From Parastagonospora avenae f. sp. tritici 18332-5 (lineage: Eukaryota > Ascomycota > Dothideomycetes > Pleosporales > Phaeosphaeriaceae), in contig JAFJTR010000017.1 in NCBI GenBank assembly GCA_022559985.1, positions 372,001 through 436,000 of the forward strand: a stretch of DNA of 64,000 bases, written 5' to 3'. A program made the translations under genes and the position numbers. How positions within the stretch are numbered: position 1 is the stretch's first letter; each line of letters starts with the position of its first letter. Of this stretch, positions 12,208 through 24,403 are shown piece after piece. A model generated the notes under the pieces. It had not been told where the DNA came from. It saw nothing but the letters and a program-made list of their open reading frames with translations, and did not search any database.

Positions 12208-12996
12208 CACATCGCAATTACACTGCGCGGCTCCACTTGGTACCCGGCATTGAGTTTACGCTACCCATGTTACCTCTACATCGAAACCGAGCCGCGAAAA
12301 GTATCCCCTGACGCACTTCTGGGTAGCTCCCGCCGTCGTTGGGGCTTGAAGCCGTGCAGTTATAGGCTTGCTACATCTGAAAGTGGAGAAGTGACGCTGC
12401 GCATGTGGTGGCAGCGCATGGTACAAACACTTCTTAGGAAGGTGGTAGAAGCTATTGCAGCCATCTGAGAGCTGCAAGCTTGTCGATCCCCAAGCTACAC
12501 AAGCATGAGGAGTGCATGATCAGCTGGTGCCATCGGTCCTGGCACTGGCGAGGTTCGGACGCTGTGGTTTATCGTGCTGACAGGACCGAATACTCAACAT
12601 TATGGTCTGATTGTTTTATAAGTGGGTCGTTTAAATTGCACAAAAAGCATCAACAAATGTGGCGTAAGAGCGTTGCGGTGTGTTGAAGATGCACAGGGGT
12701 GAGCCTAGTTCAAGTCTCGCGAGCGTGCCTGACGTTAATTTCCGCAACTGCGGGGTGATCTCCATTTAAGAATCCGCCCCTCCCGAGTCTTATCCCCACA
12801 TCACTGCGGAGCTATCCCCAGTCCAACGTTGCTACTGACAATGATTAGAAATGACGGTATTTTTCAGCGTGGCAATGGTCCTTGATTAGTTTTGTACCGT
12901 CATAAGTAGCGCAATACTAACAAGGTGCTTGCTCGATGCATGTATTGTATATCTTGCTGGCGTGCTATCCTGACATCTATGAAGCAGGGCCTACGC
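12208..12996. other. Tandem intergenic region
   Basis: Upstream of the GH47 gene and downstream of gamma-adaptin, both on the minus strand. Several stop codons interrupt every frame; no gene, repeat or RNA is supported. Confidence 0.55.
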
Positions 12997-15824
12997 TTAT
13001 GTAGGCTCTGACCAGTCGACCTGTTCTGTGACAGGGCCACCGTCGGCAGAATAACTGACCTTCAACCTTAATCTTAACCGGGCTGGCGGAGGCTATGGCA
13101 GGGTTAGCACTAGTCCCCAATTTTAGATCTCGCTGAAAACTTACGCCGTTGACCGAGGTGACCCGCATCTGTTGAGTCGCTTCCTGACCAGCATCTAGTT
13201 CTGATGTGCTAATCGGTTGTAGTTGCAACTTCTGACTTTTTGGCACTGCGGCTTGCAGGTTGACCGCTGACAGCTGACTAAGACTACCAGTATTCCGGAA
13301 CCGAGCAAGAAGTTGAATGGCGTTTGCATCGCGTTTCATTTGGAAAGCGATCTGTAAATCGTTCTTGTTGTACACCGGATGGGGGGCAGGCCCTGAGGAT
13401 GCTGCTGGCGCAGACGGCTGTGCAGAGGACATGCTGCCGAGTAGGTCCATGGAACCTGCTTGTGGAGGCGGGCGAGATTGCGTAGGAGCGGGCGAGCTAG
13501 AGGAGCCTGAGTTGAACAGATCCATGATATTTGCAACGTTCGATTGTGGTCCAGGAGTCGATGTCTGTGGTGGCGGTGAGGAGGATCCGCCTCCACCGAG
13601 GATATCAGCGAGCAAGTCTTGACTTTGTGTACCATTCGAGGTTCCGTTGGTATGCGTAGATGGACCTGAGTCGCCCATGAGGTCCAAGAGCAGATCTTCG
13701 GTTGCAGCTTGTGCGGGTTTCTTCTTAAGAATTTTCGATTGTCGCTTCTTGGTGGCTTCTCCAAGCACGCGCTGCTCCTCTCGGATTTCTGGTGCAGGCA
13801 TCTTCTCAAGGACACCTCTTCTGACCGAGTCTTGTCCAAACAGATTGCCATACTCGACGGCACGTTGTTGTATCTCGACGTCAAGGTTGGAGTTGTATCT
13901 TTGCAGCAGTCTCCGAAGACGTTCAATCTGGGCGGGCTCGGTCAAGCGCGTAGTAAGCTTGATGGTAGCAGTGACGATGTACTGTTGGACGACGAGACCG
14001 GCGTAGCTGCTTCCGAGAATAGTCTCAAACAGATCCACTATGTCGCTCTCCTTGACTTCCTTCACAAGCTCCTCCTCTTCATACTGGCCACCCCTCAGCA
14101 ATGCATCACCATATTCGCCAATGACCCAGGATCCAGCAAGGGTGAGACCTTCCTGTGTGATGTCGTCCTTTAGCGCGGCGTACAACTTTTGGACAGAGTA
14201 GGTCTGTAGATCCGGGGTTGTCGCAATGAGGCGGACAAATGATGATAGTATTTGCTCCTTGACGTAGTTACCGGCCTGTTTATTCGCATCAGTATATTTA
14301 CGTAGGAAAGCAGCTCGGCGCTCTACTTACCAACTTCAAAACGCGAAGCATGGTGTCGACGTGCCAGCGCTTGTTTGGTGCGAATCGGTCAGCTGCAATA
14401 CCGATCTGGGAGGTCATCACAGGCTTGAACTCATTGTCGGCGACTTCCAAGAATGCAAGCAACTCGCGAATCAAGACCCGTACGTTGCTCTCGTTAATTA
14501 ATGTGAAGCTGAGGTCGAGAGCTCTGCGTCGAATACTAATATCTGGATCGCGCAAGCAGTCCAAGATTGTGTTCCTGTGTCGCTGAACAGCGTTCGGCTC
14601 AACAGCAACAACCTTGATCAGTGTGTTGAGGGCAACGTATCGAATGTTGTTGTCACGGTTGGACAGGAATTTGCCGAGAATGTTTACACCAAGCACGCGG
14701 AGACCAGAATCTGCTTCGATGTCGAGAATGGTTAGTACTGCTTCGTAGAGAATGGAGTTGCCAACGTTTTTCGAGGAGTCGGTGTTGGTAGCAACCTGAC
14801 AATGTTAGAACTATTTATCCAAATGCGTGCGTGGTAATTACCTGAGCTAAGATATCGTTGATCTGTTCGCTGACAGAAGCATCGCCACGTGCCAGTATGC
14901 GGAGCAGCTGCAAGATTTTGCATTGCAGAAAAGGATCCGTGATGCCTGTGACGTCGTGCTCGGGCGCATAACCAGACGAGGAAAGCCCCTTCAAAATCTT
15001 GACCAGACTGGGAACAACCGGCTTGAAGAGGTCCCTGACGCCGTTCTCGTCATCTTCTAGTTCGTCTGCCTCGCAGAGATTCGCAACCAATGTGACACCG
15101 CACAGCAGAACGCCGTGGTTGCGGTCTTGTAACAGCAGCTTAGCTTTCTCCAGAAAATGCTCCTGCAGATCAGGCACCTTTCTACAGATCCTCATGGCGC
15201 AAAGGGCGGCTTTTCGGCGGATGTAGGGGTTCGAGCTCGATATGATGGTTTCAACTTCGGGGAAGAGGTCACGAGCCATTTCGACGGAGGCGATGTTTCC
15301 AAGGGTACAGAGCGCCAGGCCAACAATGTACTGGTTGGAGTGGTTCAAGTCGCTGTACCATTGTCAGCAGGAGACGTCACAATTGCGCATTAGTCCACAC
15401 TTCTTGGTCGAGTTCGTCACCAGTGTCAGAACCTCTTGGTTTTCATCCAGCAGCAACATGGTCCCCAGATACCCCAGACGCTTGTCCGCAAAACGCGGGG
15501 AGGCCAGTAGCTTCAGACATTCAATCTGGCCAAAATGCGTCCTCTCACCCAGCGTGAAGAGGTACAGTAGCTTGGCGACATTGTTTCTCCTGCTCGGATG
15601 TGAATGTACGTCCGTGGTTTCATGAGGCCTCAACACACCTCACATTGGAGTCGTGGCTTTCCTCCCTGAAGCTGGCGCGAATGGCAGCGCTTTCCTTCTG
15701 CACTACGGCCCGCTCATCGGCAATCGTCTTCGCGGCTCGCACATTTCGAATGAATTGCTTCACTGTACTGTCTTAGTATACGTGCATATCGTGGGCGTCG
15801 CGGCCTTGGCGTACAGGAAGTCAT
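12997..15824 (-). CDS. APL4: AP-1 complex subunit gamma (gamma-adaptin)
   Basis: Large subunit of the AP-1 clathrin adaptor of the trans-Golgi and endosomes. Seven exons, complement of 15815-15824, 15639-15762, 15401-15589, 14842-15352, 14331-14795, 13145-14275 and 12997-13092, give 841 residues; all six introns are 46-55 nt. The first coding exon is 10 nt (M-T-S plus one base); exon 2 continues LKQFIRNVRAAKTIADE. The adaptin N-terminal solenoid covers ~1-560 (NNVAKLLYLFTLGERTHFGQ; NHSNQYIVGLALC; RDNNIRYVALNTL). A Gly/Ser/Pro hinge with DLL-type clathrin-box-like motifs covers ~590-720. The ear follows and ends VTEQVDWSEPT. Removing the last intron (13093-13144) restores PPARLRLRLKVSYS; reading through instead gives a non-family tail ending at 12977. 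Confidence 0.95.
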
Positions 15825-16392
15825 TGTGGTGGCCTCTTGGACCCCACCGGGGCGGCGGTCGGAATGTCAAGCAAGTGAAGGCTCGGGAGGCTTGGGGATG
15901 GAGAGATGCGTGGGCCGGACGAATGCTGGAGCCGAAAGCGGTATGCGATATATGGTAAGGCACCGCTGCTTGTGATTATTCGAGGAGTACAGTAGCTGGC
16001 ATGTCCGAACGCGGGCCGTCTGTTAATCCAGACAGGGTCGTCGCGCCTTCCCTACCCTGTCGCAGAAGCTTGACCCGCCTGACTCGCGCGACCGCTGATG
16101 TAACCACCGTCACACGCACTTCGACGCCCACGATCTTGCTTGTGCCAATGTGTCGGCATTGGTCGGCTTCCGTAGTAGCTTGTACATATACTGCAATTCC
16201 GATGCCATGTCCACATGATCCCAGCTCCATTCCTGCAAACGTCAGCTCCACCAGTGCCGCGGAAGTCACGGCGACGTGTGACATCAACCCCAAGGAACCC
16301 CGTCGAGTCGCAGATCATCGTCTAGGCTGACTGCATCGCTAAAGCCACCTTTCTTCACGTCACTGCGACATGCACTTGCAATTCTCTACGTG
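15825..16392. other. Divergent intergenic region, APL4 and sterol acyltransferase
   Basis: About 570 bp between divergent start codons. No supported gene; it probably holds both promoters and 5' UTRs. Confidence 0.55.
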
Positions 16393-18295
16393 ATGGCCGA
16401 GTCTACTTCTATCGACACGAAAGCCCGCAATGGGGATGGCGAGCTTCACTCGCCGCGACCGCGCAAACCTACGCGCATAGACTTGCTGAAGCCGCAGCTA
16501 AACGAGGAAATCTTCAACAAGGATGGGACACTCAAGGAGCCTGGATCTGGCGTCTCGAGGTACTTGGAATTTTCTCGTGACCAGGCGCATAGCTGACTCT
16601 TACAGTGGAAGAACAACTCCCATTCCCGCAGATGCCCCTCCATCAGTCCAAGCTACGTCGTCTGCGCGCCGTCAGATTCGCGCCCAGCAGAAACAGCGCA
16701 TGTTCCCCACCATCGAATACGTGAACCGCGTGTCCCACTTCGACCCGGAAAGCGACTACCATGACTTCAGAGGCTTCTTCGTCCTGTTCTGGATCGGACT
16801 CGCGATCATGGTCCTCACAACGATGCTGCGCAACATGACCGAGACGGGCTATCCTCTGCAGTTGAAGCAGTGGGGACTGTTCAAGGAGAAGGTGGTCGAG
16901 CTCGGCATGGTAGATGGAGCTATGGTGGGCAGCACCATTGTATCGCTGCCACTCCAGCAGCTCTTTCTGAACGGCAAAGGCTCACTGCGCTGGAGCAAGC
17001 TCGGTATACTGATACAGAGCATATACCAGGCGCTATGGCTTACTTTCTGGGTTACGTACCCTTTCATCCGTGACTGGAGCTGGACCGCTCAGGTCTTCTT
17101 CACGTTGCATCTGCTCGCCATCTTCATGAAGATGCATTCATATGCGTGGGTTTACTGGAGTCAGATGGCGATTCGATGTACTGACCATGTGCAGCTTCTA
17201 CAACGGACATCTGAGCGAGAGTCTGCGCCGTCTGAATGAACTCGATACGCCTGATCAGGCGAGCAAAGCCGCTGCAGTGAGGTACCCCGAGCCCCGAACA
17301 CATCTACACGAGATCCCTCAGTCACCCACCCACCAAGAGCCCAAGGACGCAAATGCGGAATATTTGCGCCAGCTTCGAGAGGATCTGGCATTTGAGCTCG
17401 CGTCACCACTAGGTCGCGTCTCATATCCTGAGAACCTCAACGTGTACAACTACATCGACTTTATCTTCTGTCCGACGCTTTGCTATGAGATAGAGTATCC
17501 CCGCACGTCGCACATCCGCTGGATGGAAGTCTTCTACAAGACACTTGCAGTATTCGGATGCATCTTCTTGATGGTCATCACATCTGAGGAGTTCATCTTG
17601 CCTGTACTTGACGCCTCTGCAGCCCGCCTTCATCATGCAGACGGCGCACTGGACTTTACATTGATCGTGGCAGAGACTGTTGGGCGCCTGCTCTTCCCGT
17701 TCATGATTACGTTCCTGCTGGTCTTCCTTGTCATTTTCGAGTACATCCTCGGTGCATTCGCCGAACTCACATGTAGGTCACAGAATACTGCAAATAGATC
17801 CTGGCTAACGAAAATCTAGGCTTCGCGGATCGTCAATTTTACGCAGATTGGTGGAATAGTTGCGATTGGCTTGAGTTTTCGCGCGAGTGGTGAGTAATGC
17901 GGCGTCTAAATGGTGCATGTAAGCTTGCTAACTGTTTTCATCAGGAATAAGCCTGTGCACCACTTCTTCCGTCGCCATGTCTACTCTGCATCGAAGAACC
18001 ACATGTCGCGCCCAGTTGCGACGACAATTACCTTCCTCATTTCTGCGCTCGCGCACGAGCTAGTCATGGGCTGCATCACACGCAAGTTCCGAGGCTATGG
18101 CTTTTTCGCAATGATGCTGCAGATGCCCATTGTCATGGTTCAGAGGAGCAAGTGGGTCAGAGGGCGCACCTTGCTCAACAACGTGCTCTTCTGGTGTAGT
18201 ATGATCTTAGGGTTGAGCATGGTAAGTCAAGGCCTCCATCAAACCTGCATACGGCTAATTATCTCCAGATGTGCGCGCTATACGTCCTTGTGTAA
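16393..18295 (+). CDS. ARE2: Sterol O-acyltransferase (MBOAT, ARE1/ARE2 type)
   Basis: ER membrane enzyme that esterifies ergosterol with acyl-CoA for storage in lipid droplets. Six exons: 16393-16559, 16606-17145, 17195-17772, 17820-17889, 17945-18221 and 18269-18295, giving 552 residues. Introns are 46-55 nt, and each splice restores a family motif. The MBOAT signature is clear: FYADWWNSCDWLEFSREWN spans introns 17773-17819 and 17890-17944, and the catalytic histidine sits in ISALAHELVMG. Multiple hydrophobic segments follow residue ~120 (FFVLFWIGLAIMVLTTM; VFFTLHLLAIFM). The last exon codes only MCALYVLV, the usual hydrophobic end. The start is the first in-frame ATG, at 16393. The paralogue (ARE1 or ARE2) cannot be chosen. 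Confidence 0.93.
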
Positions 18296-18893
18296 GTGTA
18301 CAAATTCGGCGGTTGTGTATTTGAAGTATGGCATATACAGTGGACTATGTGAATTCCGAGATACCCTTCTCTTTGGCTGTGCGGTGTTTGCTGTAAGATA
18401 GGTTTTAGCATATGTCAGGCATTTAAAGACACGCTTGATCGGACGTTGGCAATCTCGCAAGCAGCACCAGAAATGGTGTAGGTGACGTAGATTGATAGGC
18501 CCGTATTGCTTCAGGGTCCCGTAACGGGACTTGAGCCTATCCGAAGCCGACCCCGCGAAGTACGCAAGGCAAGGATCAAGGGTATGACGTCGGAGCATCA
18601 ACAATCAGCTGCTTGAACGCAAGCATTACGGGCAGCTCGCGTTTGTACAACAATTGCCCTGTGTTCCGCGCCATTCCACGGCCCGAATCTTGTTCATAGT
18701 CAAATACATGCGAATTTACCTTTGCGCTGTGATTTCATACGTCGTCACCATACAACACTAAGCCTCAGCCACGGGTACATCGGAAACAGCCACACTTTGA
18801 CCAGTCTGACATTCACAGAGGCAGGAGGCATTCAAACTTCTTCCTAGCTCTACATTACGACTACATCTGTCTTTAGAGACGGCGCATCCCAAC
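18296..18893. other. Intergenic region
   Basis: About 600 bp between two plus-strand genes. No supported frame; 3' UTR of the acyltransferase and promoter of the DUF3074 gene. Confidence 0.5.
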
Positions 18894-20869
18894 ATGTCGG
18901 AACTGCACGATGCGCTAGCATGCCTGCGCCCTAAAGAATTTAGCGACGTACCAACCGAGGACCTCAAGTCCTTCCTCCCAGAGATTCTCTCGAATGCAGA
19001 GCTCATCGCGAACTCGGTCCCACCGCCACCCAATGGCACGCCTTACGAAGCTTCGCAGCGCGCGCGGACAGACTCGCGACCAGCGGCAAATGCTGCGGAT
19101 CTGACCATATCTCAAGTACGGCGGCCATCACCAGCCAAAGCACACGAGGCCCTACAGAAGTCATGGGGAAAGCCGGTGAAGCTGGGGGCGAAGGAGGTGG
19201 CTACAGGCATGAGCGTCTACAAGATGGCGGGGCATGACAGACATGGCGCGTGGTTTGCACGGTCAAGTGTACACGAAGGACTAGGGTTCACCAAGTGGAA
19301 GGAGTGCATGCAGAAAGAGTTCCCGGAGAGCTTGGAGGTGCAAGGTGGACCTGGAGAAGGTAACGTACGGGGCATTGGCGGCGACCAGAGGCTTGAGCAG
19401 ATTACCGTAGACGGCATTGGAAAACTGGAGGGTATGTAACTGGTAGCCGGAACTATGTCAGAGCGTCGCTAATAACTGCAGTGTACCAACTCTCCGCTCA
19501 GTTCCCTGGACCCACATCCCCGCGAGAGTTTATCACGCTACTCATCACCTCCGAGAATTGCCTCACAGATGCGTCCAAGGTTGGCGATGCGGTACCGCGG
19601 CACTACATGGTCGTCTCGATACCGGTCTCACATCCTGACGCACCGCCCAGAAACGGAATGGTCCGAGGATACTATGAGAGCATCGAGATGATTTCGGAAA
19701 TTCCGCTTGCTGGAGCAGAGGGCCCTGAGTCGAATCCTGTGCAGTGGACAATGGTGACACGAAGCGACCCTGGTGGCGGTATACCACGCTTCATGGTCGA
19801 AAGAAATGTTCCTAGCAGCATTGTGCAGGATGCAGTCAAATTCCTAGATTGGGCTTGTGCAAAGAGCGAGGGCAACGAAGAAGAGATTGCGGACAAGGAC
19901 GGCAGTTCAAGTGCATTACAAGTACAAGAGCAAGAGCAAGAGCGAAGACGCTCGATCGCAGATCTGAATGGTATAGGTGCGGGCGTTGGAACGAGCATAG
20001 CTGATCAGCCCTCGATCAGTACAAAGCGTGCATCGATTCGAGCTGAGAGCGAGACCAGCGCTCCAGATCAGGGGTGGGTAGCTTCGATCAGAGACACGGT
20101 AGGCGGATACGTTCCTGATGCTCTTAACCCCTTGCAACGCACGATCTCGAGCAGCTCATCTTCTACATCATCATCGATAGAATCGTTCGCTTCGGCCGAG
20201 CAATTTAACACAGCTATGGAGGGCGGCTTACCTGTTACCGATGACATGCCTACTCCGTCGACTATATCGCAACCAGAACTACCAGTCATCGACGACAGTC
20301 CCCACGGCCGGAAACTGCAAGAAATAGAGGACAAGAAGCGCCTAATGCGTGAGCGACTCGACCAAGCTCAAGAAAAACAAGCCAAAGACCTCGCCACCGA
20401 AAACAACAGGACGCAAAAGGAAATCGAAAAGGCTGCAGAGAAACACACAAGAGAGCGCAAAAAGCACGAAGACAAATTCGAAAAGGAAATCCGCAAACTC
20501 GAGGAGCGCCGCGAGAAAGAAACTAAGAAACTCCTCGCGCGCCAGCAGAAGGAGGCGGATAAGAACCATCTCCTCAAGGCCCAGCGCGAGCGCGACGAGA
20601 ACAAACAGAGAGCGGATATTCTCGAGCAGGAGAATAAGCTGCTGAAAGAGCAGATTGGTGAGCTGCAGAGGGAGAATACGGCGCTCGTGGCGCGCCTGGG
20701 GAAGACGGATTTGGGAAAGGATATCCTGAAAGCCGTGAAGCAGGAAGACTTGACAGGACGGCCGAGGGCGAGCTCGAGTAGTTCGAGGAAGAGCGCGAAG
20801 TCTGCGAAGTCGAAGGAGAGCGAACTTAGTATGCTTGCGAGGTCGAGTACGGAGCCGGTAAAGCCCTGA
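18894..20869 (+). CDS. DUF3074 (START-like) protein with C-terminal coiled coil
   Basis: Function unknown; DUF3074 proteins have a START/SRPBCC-like fold that may bind lipid. Exons 18894-19431 and 19482-20869 give 641 residues; the 50-nt intron GTATGT...GCAG with CTAAT branch joins KLE-V-YQLSAQFPGPTS. The DUF3074 region runs ~90-310, with the conserved blocks HDRHGAWFARSSVHEGLGF, YQLSAQFPGPTSPREFITLL, HYMVVSIPVSHPD and VRGYYESIEMISEIP, then VERNVPSSIVQDAVKFLDW. A Ser-rich disordered stretch follows at ~330-460. A strongly charged Glu/Lys coiled coil (~465-600) comes next, then a Ser/Lys-rich tail. Conserved in filamentous fungi by my recognition only. Confidence 0.82.
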
Positions 20870-20980
20870 GCGAGTATTTTTGTCATGGTGTTTTCTTAAT
20901 GTTCTTTGAGCGCTAGGCCAACTTTGTATTTATGGCGTAAGATAGAGCACCATTAGTTTATACCATTGTTTGAATATTCT

Positions 20981-21320
20981 ATGAGTTGTTGGCCTTCCAG
21001 CTATCCAAACGTTATCTGATCTCACTAATCCCAACCTGGTAAAGACTCATCCGCCTCGGTACCCGATCGCAGCCCAGCCCTATCCGTCAACGCCATGTCT
21101 TACGTTTCCACGAACGACTACACAGACGGAATTTCCTCGCGCTGAAGAATTGCGCCTCCTGCAATCAACTGTCGACAGTGCTGTTTGCGAAATTCTCTTG
21201 GCACATGACGTGTTGAGTGTGGAGCCGAGTATCGGACCGTTTTCCCTACGCAGAATTATCAGATCGAAGTGGGATGAGGCGTTGAATCCACCTGACATCA
21301 AGTGGAAAAGATATCATTGA
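20981..21320 (+). pseudogene. Possible small-gene remnant without a start
   Basis: A plus-strand frame stays open from about 20981 to a TGA at 21318-21320. Its last 60 codons read protein-like (LLQSTVDSAVCEILLAHDVL, then FSLRRIIRSKW and NPPDIKWKRYH). It has no in-frame ATG, and I could not find a convincing upstream exon. The antisense frame at 21080-21301 is the alternative reading. It could be a decayed gene, the last exon of a missed gene, or chance. I recognise no family. Confidence 0.2.
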
Positions 21321-21469
21321 AGACAACGGCAAAGAGAAGGGAATCATAACCAGAGGCGAAACTAAAGCCTACAAAGTCACAAGAAAGAGCTTCGGAATCC
21401 CATACTAGATCGACTTTCAGTCACTTCACCCCCACCAAGCGCATCTCAAAACACCATCTAACAACAACC

Positions 21470-22434
21470 ATGTCTTCAACTGAAACCCCAACATACATCA
21501 CCACCGCCGAACACCCCCAATCCTCATCCCCCGGCCCCATAAAACCCACCCTCCTCGCTTTCCACGGCTCAGGAAGTAATGCAACCGTACATACAGTCCA
21601 ACTCGCCCGACTGATGCGCTTGCTACGACCGCATTTCGAGGTCGAGAGTATGGAAGGTGCGTCCTTCCCTCACCCCCAAGACACCCCCCCAAAATCCCAT
21701 CAAACCTCTGCATTCCCAACTATACCCTGCCAACTTCATCTACACATCTCTTCTACATAGTCATGAAGTAAGATTGCGAATTGGTACTGACTTTCACACC
21801 AGCGCCCTTCCCCTCCCCCGCGGGCCCGGGTATCCTACCTTTCTTCGACGGCTGCGGCCCGTTCTACCGCTGGCTACCAGCGATGCAAAAAATCACCCTC
21901 GAGGCTATGCGCACGCAGTCCTCGACGTCCGAGCTCAGCCCTGAAGTAGAAACGCTCATCAAGGCCACCGTGCAGCGCATACGCGCCGCCGGCGGCCGCG
22001 TCGTCGGACTCATTGGATTCAGCCAGGGCACGAAGATCGTTGCCGGCCTGCTACGCGCTTCGGAGCTTGTTGAAGAGTATGGATTGAAGGGCGAAGATGT
22101 CGACTGGTGTGATTTCGCGTTCGGGTTGAGTGTGTGTGGGAGTTATGCGCCGCTGTTGATGCCCGGCGCTGTAAGGGAGAAACTCCCCCAGGGCGTGGAT
22201 TATCTGGAGGGAAAGGTCAGGAAGCCGACTTTTCATGTGCAGGGCACGCAAGATGAGTGGGAGTGGGCGGGTAGGGGGCTGATTGAGAGGCATTATGAGA
22301 AGGGTGAAGGGAGAAGTGAGGTTGTGGAGTGGGATATGGGACATCATTATCCTGTGGAGGCGGAGCAGAGTGAGAGGATTGCGGAGTGGGCGGTGGCGGT
22401 GTGGAAGGGGGTTGAGGGAGGGGAGGTTAGATGA
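21470..22434 (+). CDS. FSH1-family serine hydrolase
   Basis: Alpha/beta hydrolase of the FSH1/OVCA2 family; substrates are generally unknown. Exons 21470-21656 and 21803-22434 give 272 residues. The intron (146 nt, GTGCGT...CACCAG) is long for this window; it joins VESME to APFPSPAGPG, a conserved family block. The oxyanion region is LLAFHGSGSNA. The nucleophile serine is in GFSQG at about residue 136. The acid is probably the aspartate in GTQDEW, and the histidine lies in MGHHYP. Such genes occur both in primary metabolism and in some polyketide clusters; no cluster genes are near here. Confidence 0.88.
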
Positions 22435-22739
22435 TAGTATGCCGGGAGGGCGTGAGGGTGAGGTGTATAGATGGTAGAGCATAGAAGAATTTTAGATATC
22501 ACGGCAGGGTACAAAGGCACATAGTCTTGCGTTTTGAACTCGTTCCTCGTTTTGATTCGTGGCACAAGGGCCGTCTATTTCCATTGCACCCATCACATCA
22601 TAACTTGACATCCCCGCTCATCCCACCAAACACTTCATGCCATGCCCGAAAGAACCGAACCGACGCAGCAAAAAGGCGAGATGATGCTTGAGACGCAGCG
22701 ACCGATAGTGTTGGGCGAGCGTCCGCCATGGCGACACGC
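22435..22739. other. Convergent 3' intergenic region
   Basis: Spacer between the convergent FSH1-family gene and the eS12 gene; no feature seen. Confidence 0.5.
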
Positions 22740-23373
22740 TTACTGCTCAGTCTGGAAATAGTTGAGGAGGATGCTGCGCTCCTGGGACTCCTCACCCCAA
22801 TCCTTGACGACGACGCAAGAGCAGTTGACCACCTTACGGGGGTTACCCTCACGATCGATCTGGCCTATCCACTGCATTAGCCCCAATCCTACCCCAAATC
22901 CACAATCCCTCGAGAAAACTTACACAATCCAGCCCACTCGCCGAGCTGCTTGCCATCAGGGACCTTGATGAGAGGAATCTTGTGCTCGCTGCACAGTGCA
23001 ACGACGAGCTTCTTGTACGCCTCCTCCTCGCACGCCTCGTTTAGAACGCACATGTGAGCCTGGCGACGGTCGAGGGCCTTGGAGGCCTCGCGCAGACCAC
23101 GGGCGAGTCCGTCGTGGATCAGAGCCAGCTTGAGCACGCCCTTGAGCGCCTCGAGCACAGACATCTGGCCCTTTGAACCGGTCTCATCGGCAGAGACCTC
23201 GACCTCGGCGGCCGCGCTGACTTGGGACTTGGTATCGTCTTCTCCGTCCGACTGGTGGTGTTGGTGTTAGCATGGTTTTATGGGTGGTGGCGGGGTGGTG
23301 AGAATTGCGAATTGCCCGCAGCGCAGGCTGTGGCTGTTGTAGAGCCAGTGATGAAGGGATGGGTGCATACCAT
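22740..23373 (-). CDS. RPS12: 40S ribosomal protein S12 (eS12)
   Basis: Small-subunit ribosomal protein of the L7Ae/L30e/S12e fold. Exons, complement of 23371-23373, 22924-23251 and 22740-22864, give 151 residues. The first coding exon is only the ATG: a 119-nt intron (GTATGC...CACCAG) follows directly, and exon 2 begins SDGEDDTKSQ. A second, 59-nt intron joins WAGLC to QIDREGNPRKVVNCSCVVV. The family core MSVLEALKGVLKLALIHDGL, AHMCVLNEACEEEAYKKLV and KIPLIKVPDGKQLGEW is intact, and the end SILLNYFQTEQ is usual. An internal ATG at 23164 would give a shorter protein but lose the acidic leader typical of fungal eS12. Confidence 0.96.
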
Positions 23374-23514
23374 GATGAATGATTTCTTGTCGGGTTTCCT
23401 CGAAGAGTTGGGTTTGGAGATATGTAGGAGAATCAAAAGTTCGAGGCGGCCCGCCAGTCGAAATTCGTCAATCGTTGGTGGGCGCTAGCGGGAGGCTGAG
23501 GCTTAGCGTCATGT

Positions 23515-23520
23515 CACGTG
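23515..23520. promoter_or_regulatory. CACGTG E-box upstream of RPS12
   Basis: A perfect palindromic CACGTG lies about 140 bp upstream of the RPS12 start. bHLH (Cbf1-type) factors bind this motif; its role here is inferred from position only. Confidence 0.3.
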
Positions 23521-24403
23521 GCCCAGCTCTGCGTTTAACACCCGTGTGAATCTTGACCGTTGTAAGCGAGCGTTGCTGCTCTCAAGCACCATTTTGAACT
23601 ACATGTTGTTGCTTGCGATTGACAGTGACTTAGGATGCCTAAAGCTCTATCGAGAGCCTTGCCATCGAAACATAAACCTAGCTATCCTGTGGCTGTCGAA
23701 TGCCCTTGCTCACATTTGCGTCTTAGTGGTTGACCTGGAACATGATCTAATTCATTAAACTTGCTCGAAGCCGCGTTTACAGATATGGAAGAAGAACGCG
23801 GGGGGAGATCAATAGCAGTTTACAGGCAGTCAATCCAAACAATTATCACCACAAGTCCAACATACGAATAGTCAACTCAAATTGGTTCTCATCAGCTGTA
23901 TACACCATCTGCACTCTGCCACAGCCTATCCACATCCTCCTCTGGACCAGCCATCCCCGCATCTCCCATGCTCACATCTTTCGTAGAAAGTTATAAAATC
24001 CAGATCCAATCTCCCATCCCCGGAGACTACCACCAACAAACATGAACAAAACATGGCTGACCGCCAGTCATAGGCCCTCAAGCCTCAATGAAAAAGCAAG
24101 GCTTTTTTGAGCAAAATATACGGCAGAAAACAGCATGCGCTGAAAAGTGCTCGCTTAATCGCAAGAATAGAAATTAAGCACAAAATACACACTGAAACAG
24201 AAGCTAGGAAAACTGTGTACGCTTGTACGCTATCAGCCCATATTGCAGAGCATTTGCTGGTCCCCCGTCTTTAAAGTGACCTCCTTCTGGGCTCCTGGAA
24301 AACGCCATGTACAGTGAAAGTAATGAGATTGCCTTATGCTGACGATAGTGGAGAACGGAACCAATGAGACAATGGGTATATAAAAAGTAATAAATGAAAG
24401 ATG
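23521..24403. other. Intergenic region
   Basis: About 0.9 kb between RPS12 and the TeaR-like gene. No supported gene; it is AT-richer toward the 3' end of the TeaR-like gene. Confidence 0.5.
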
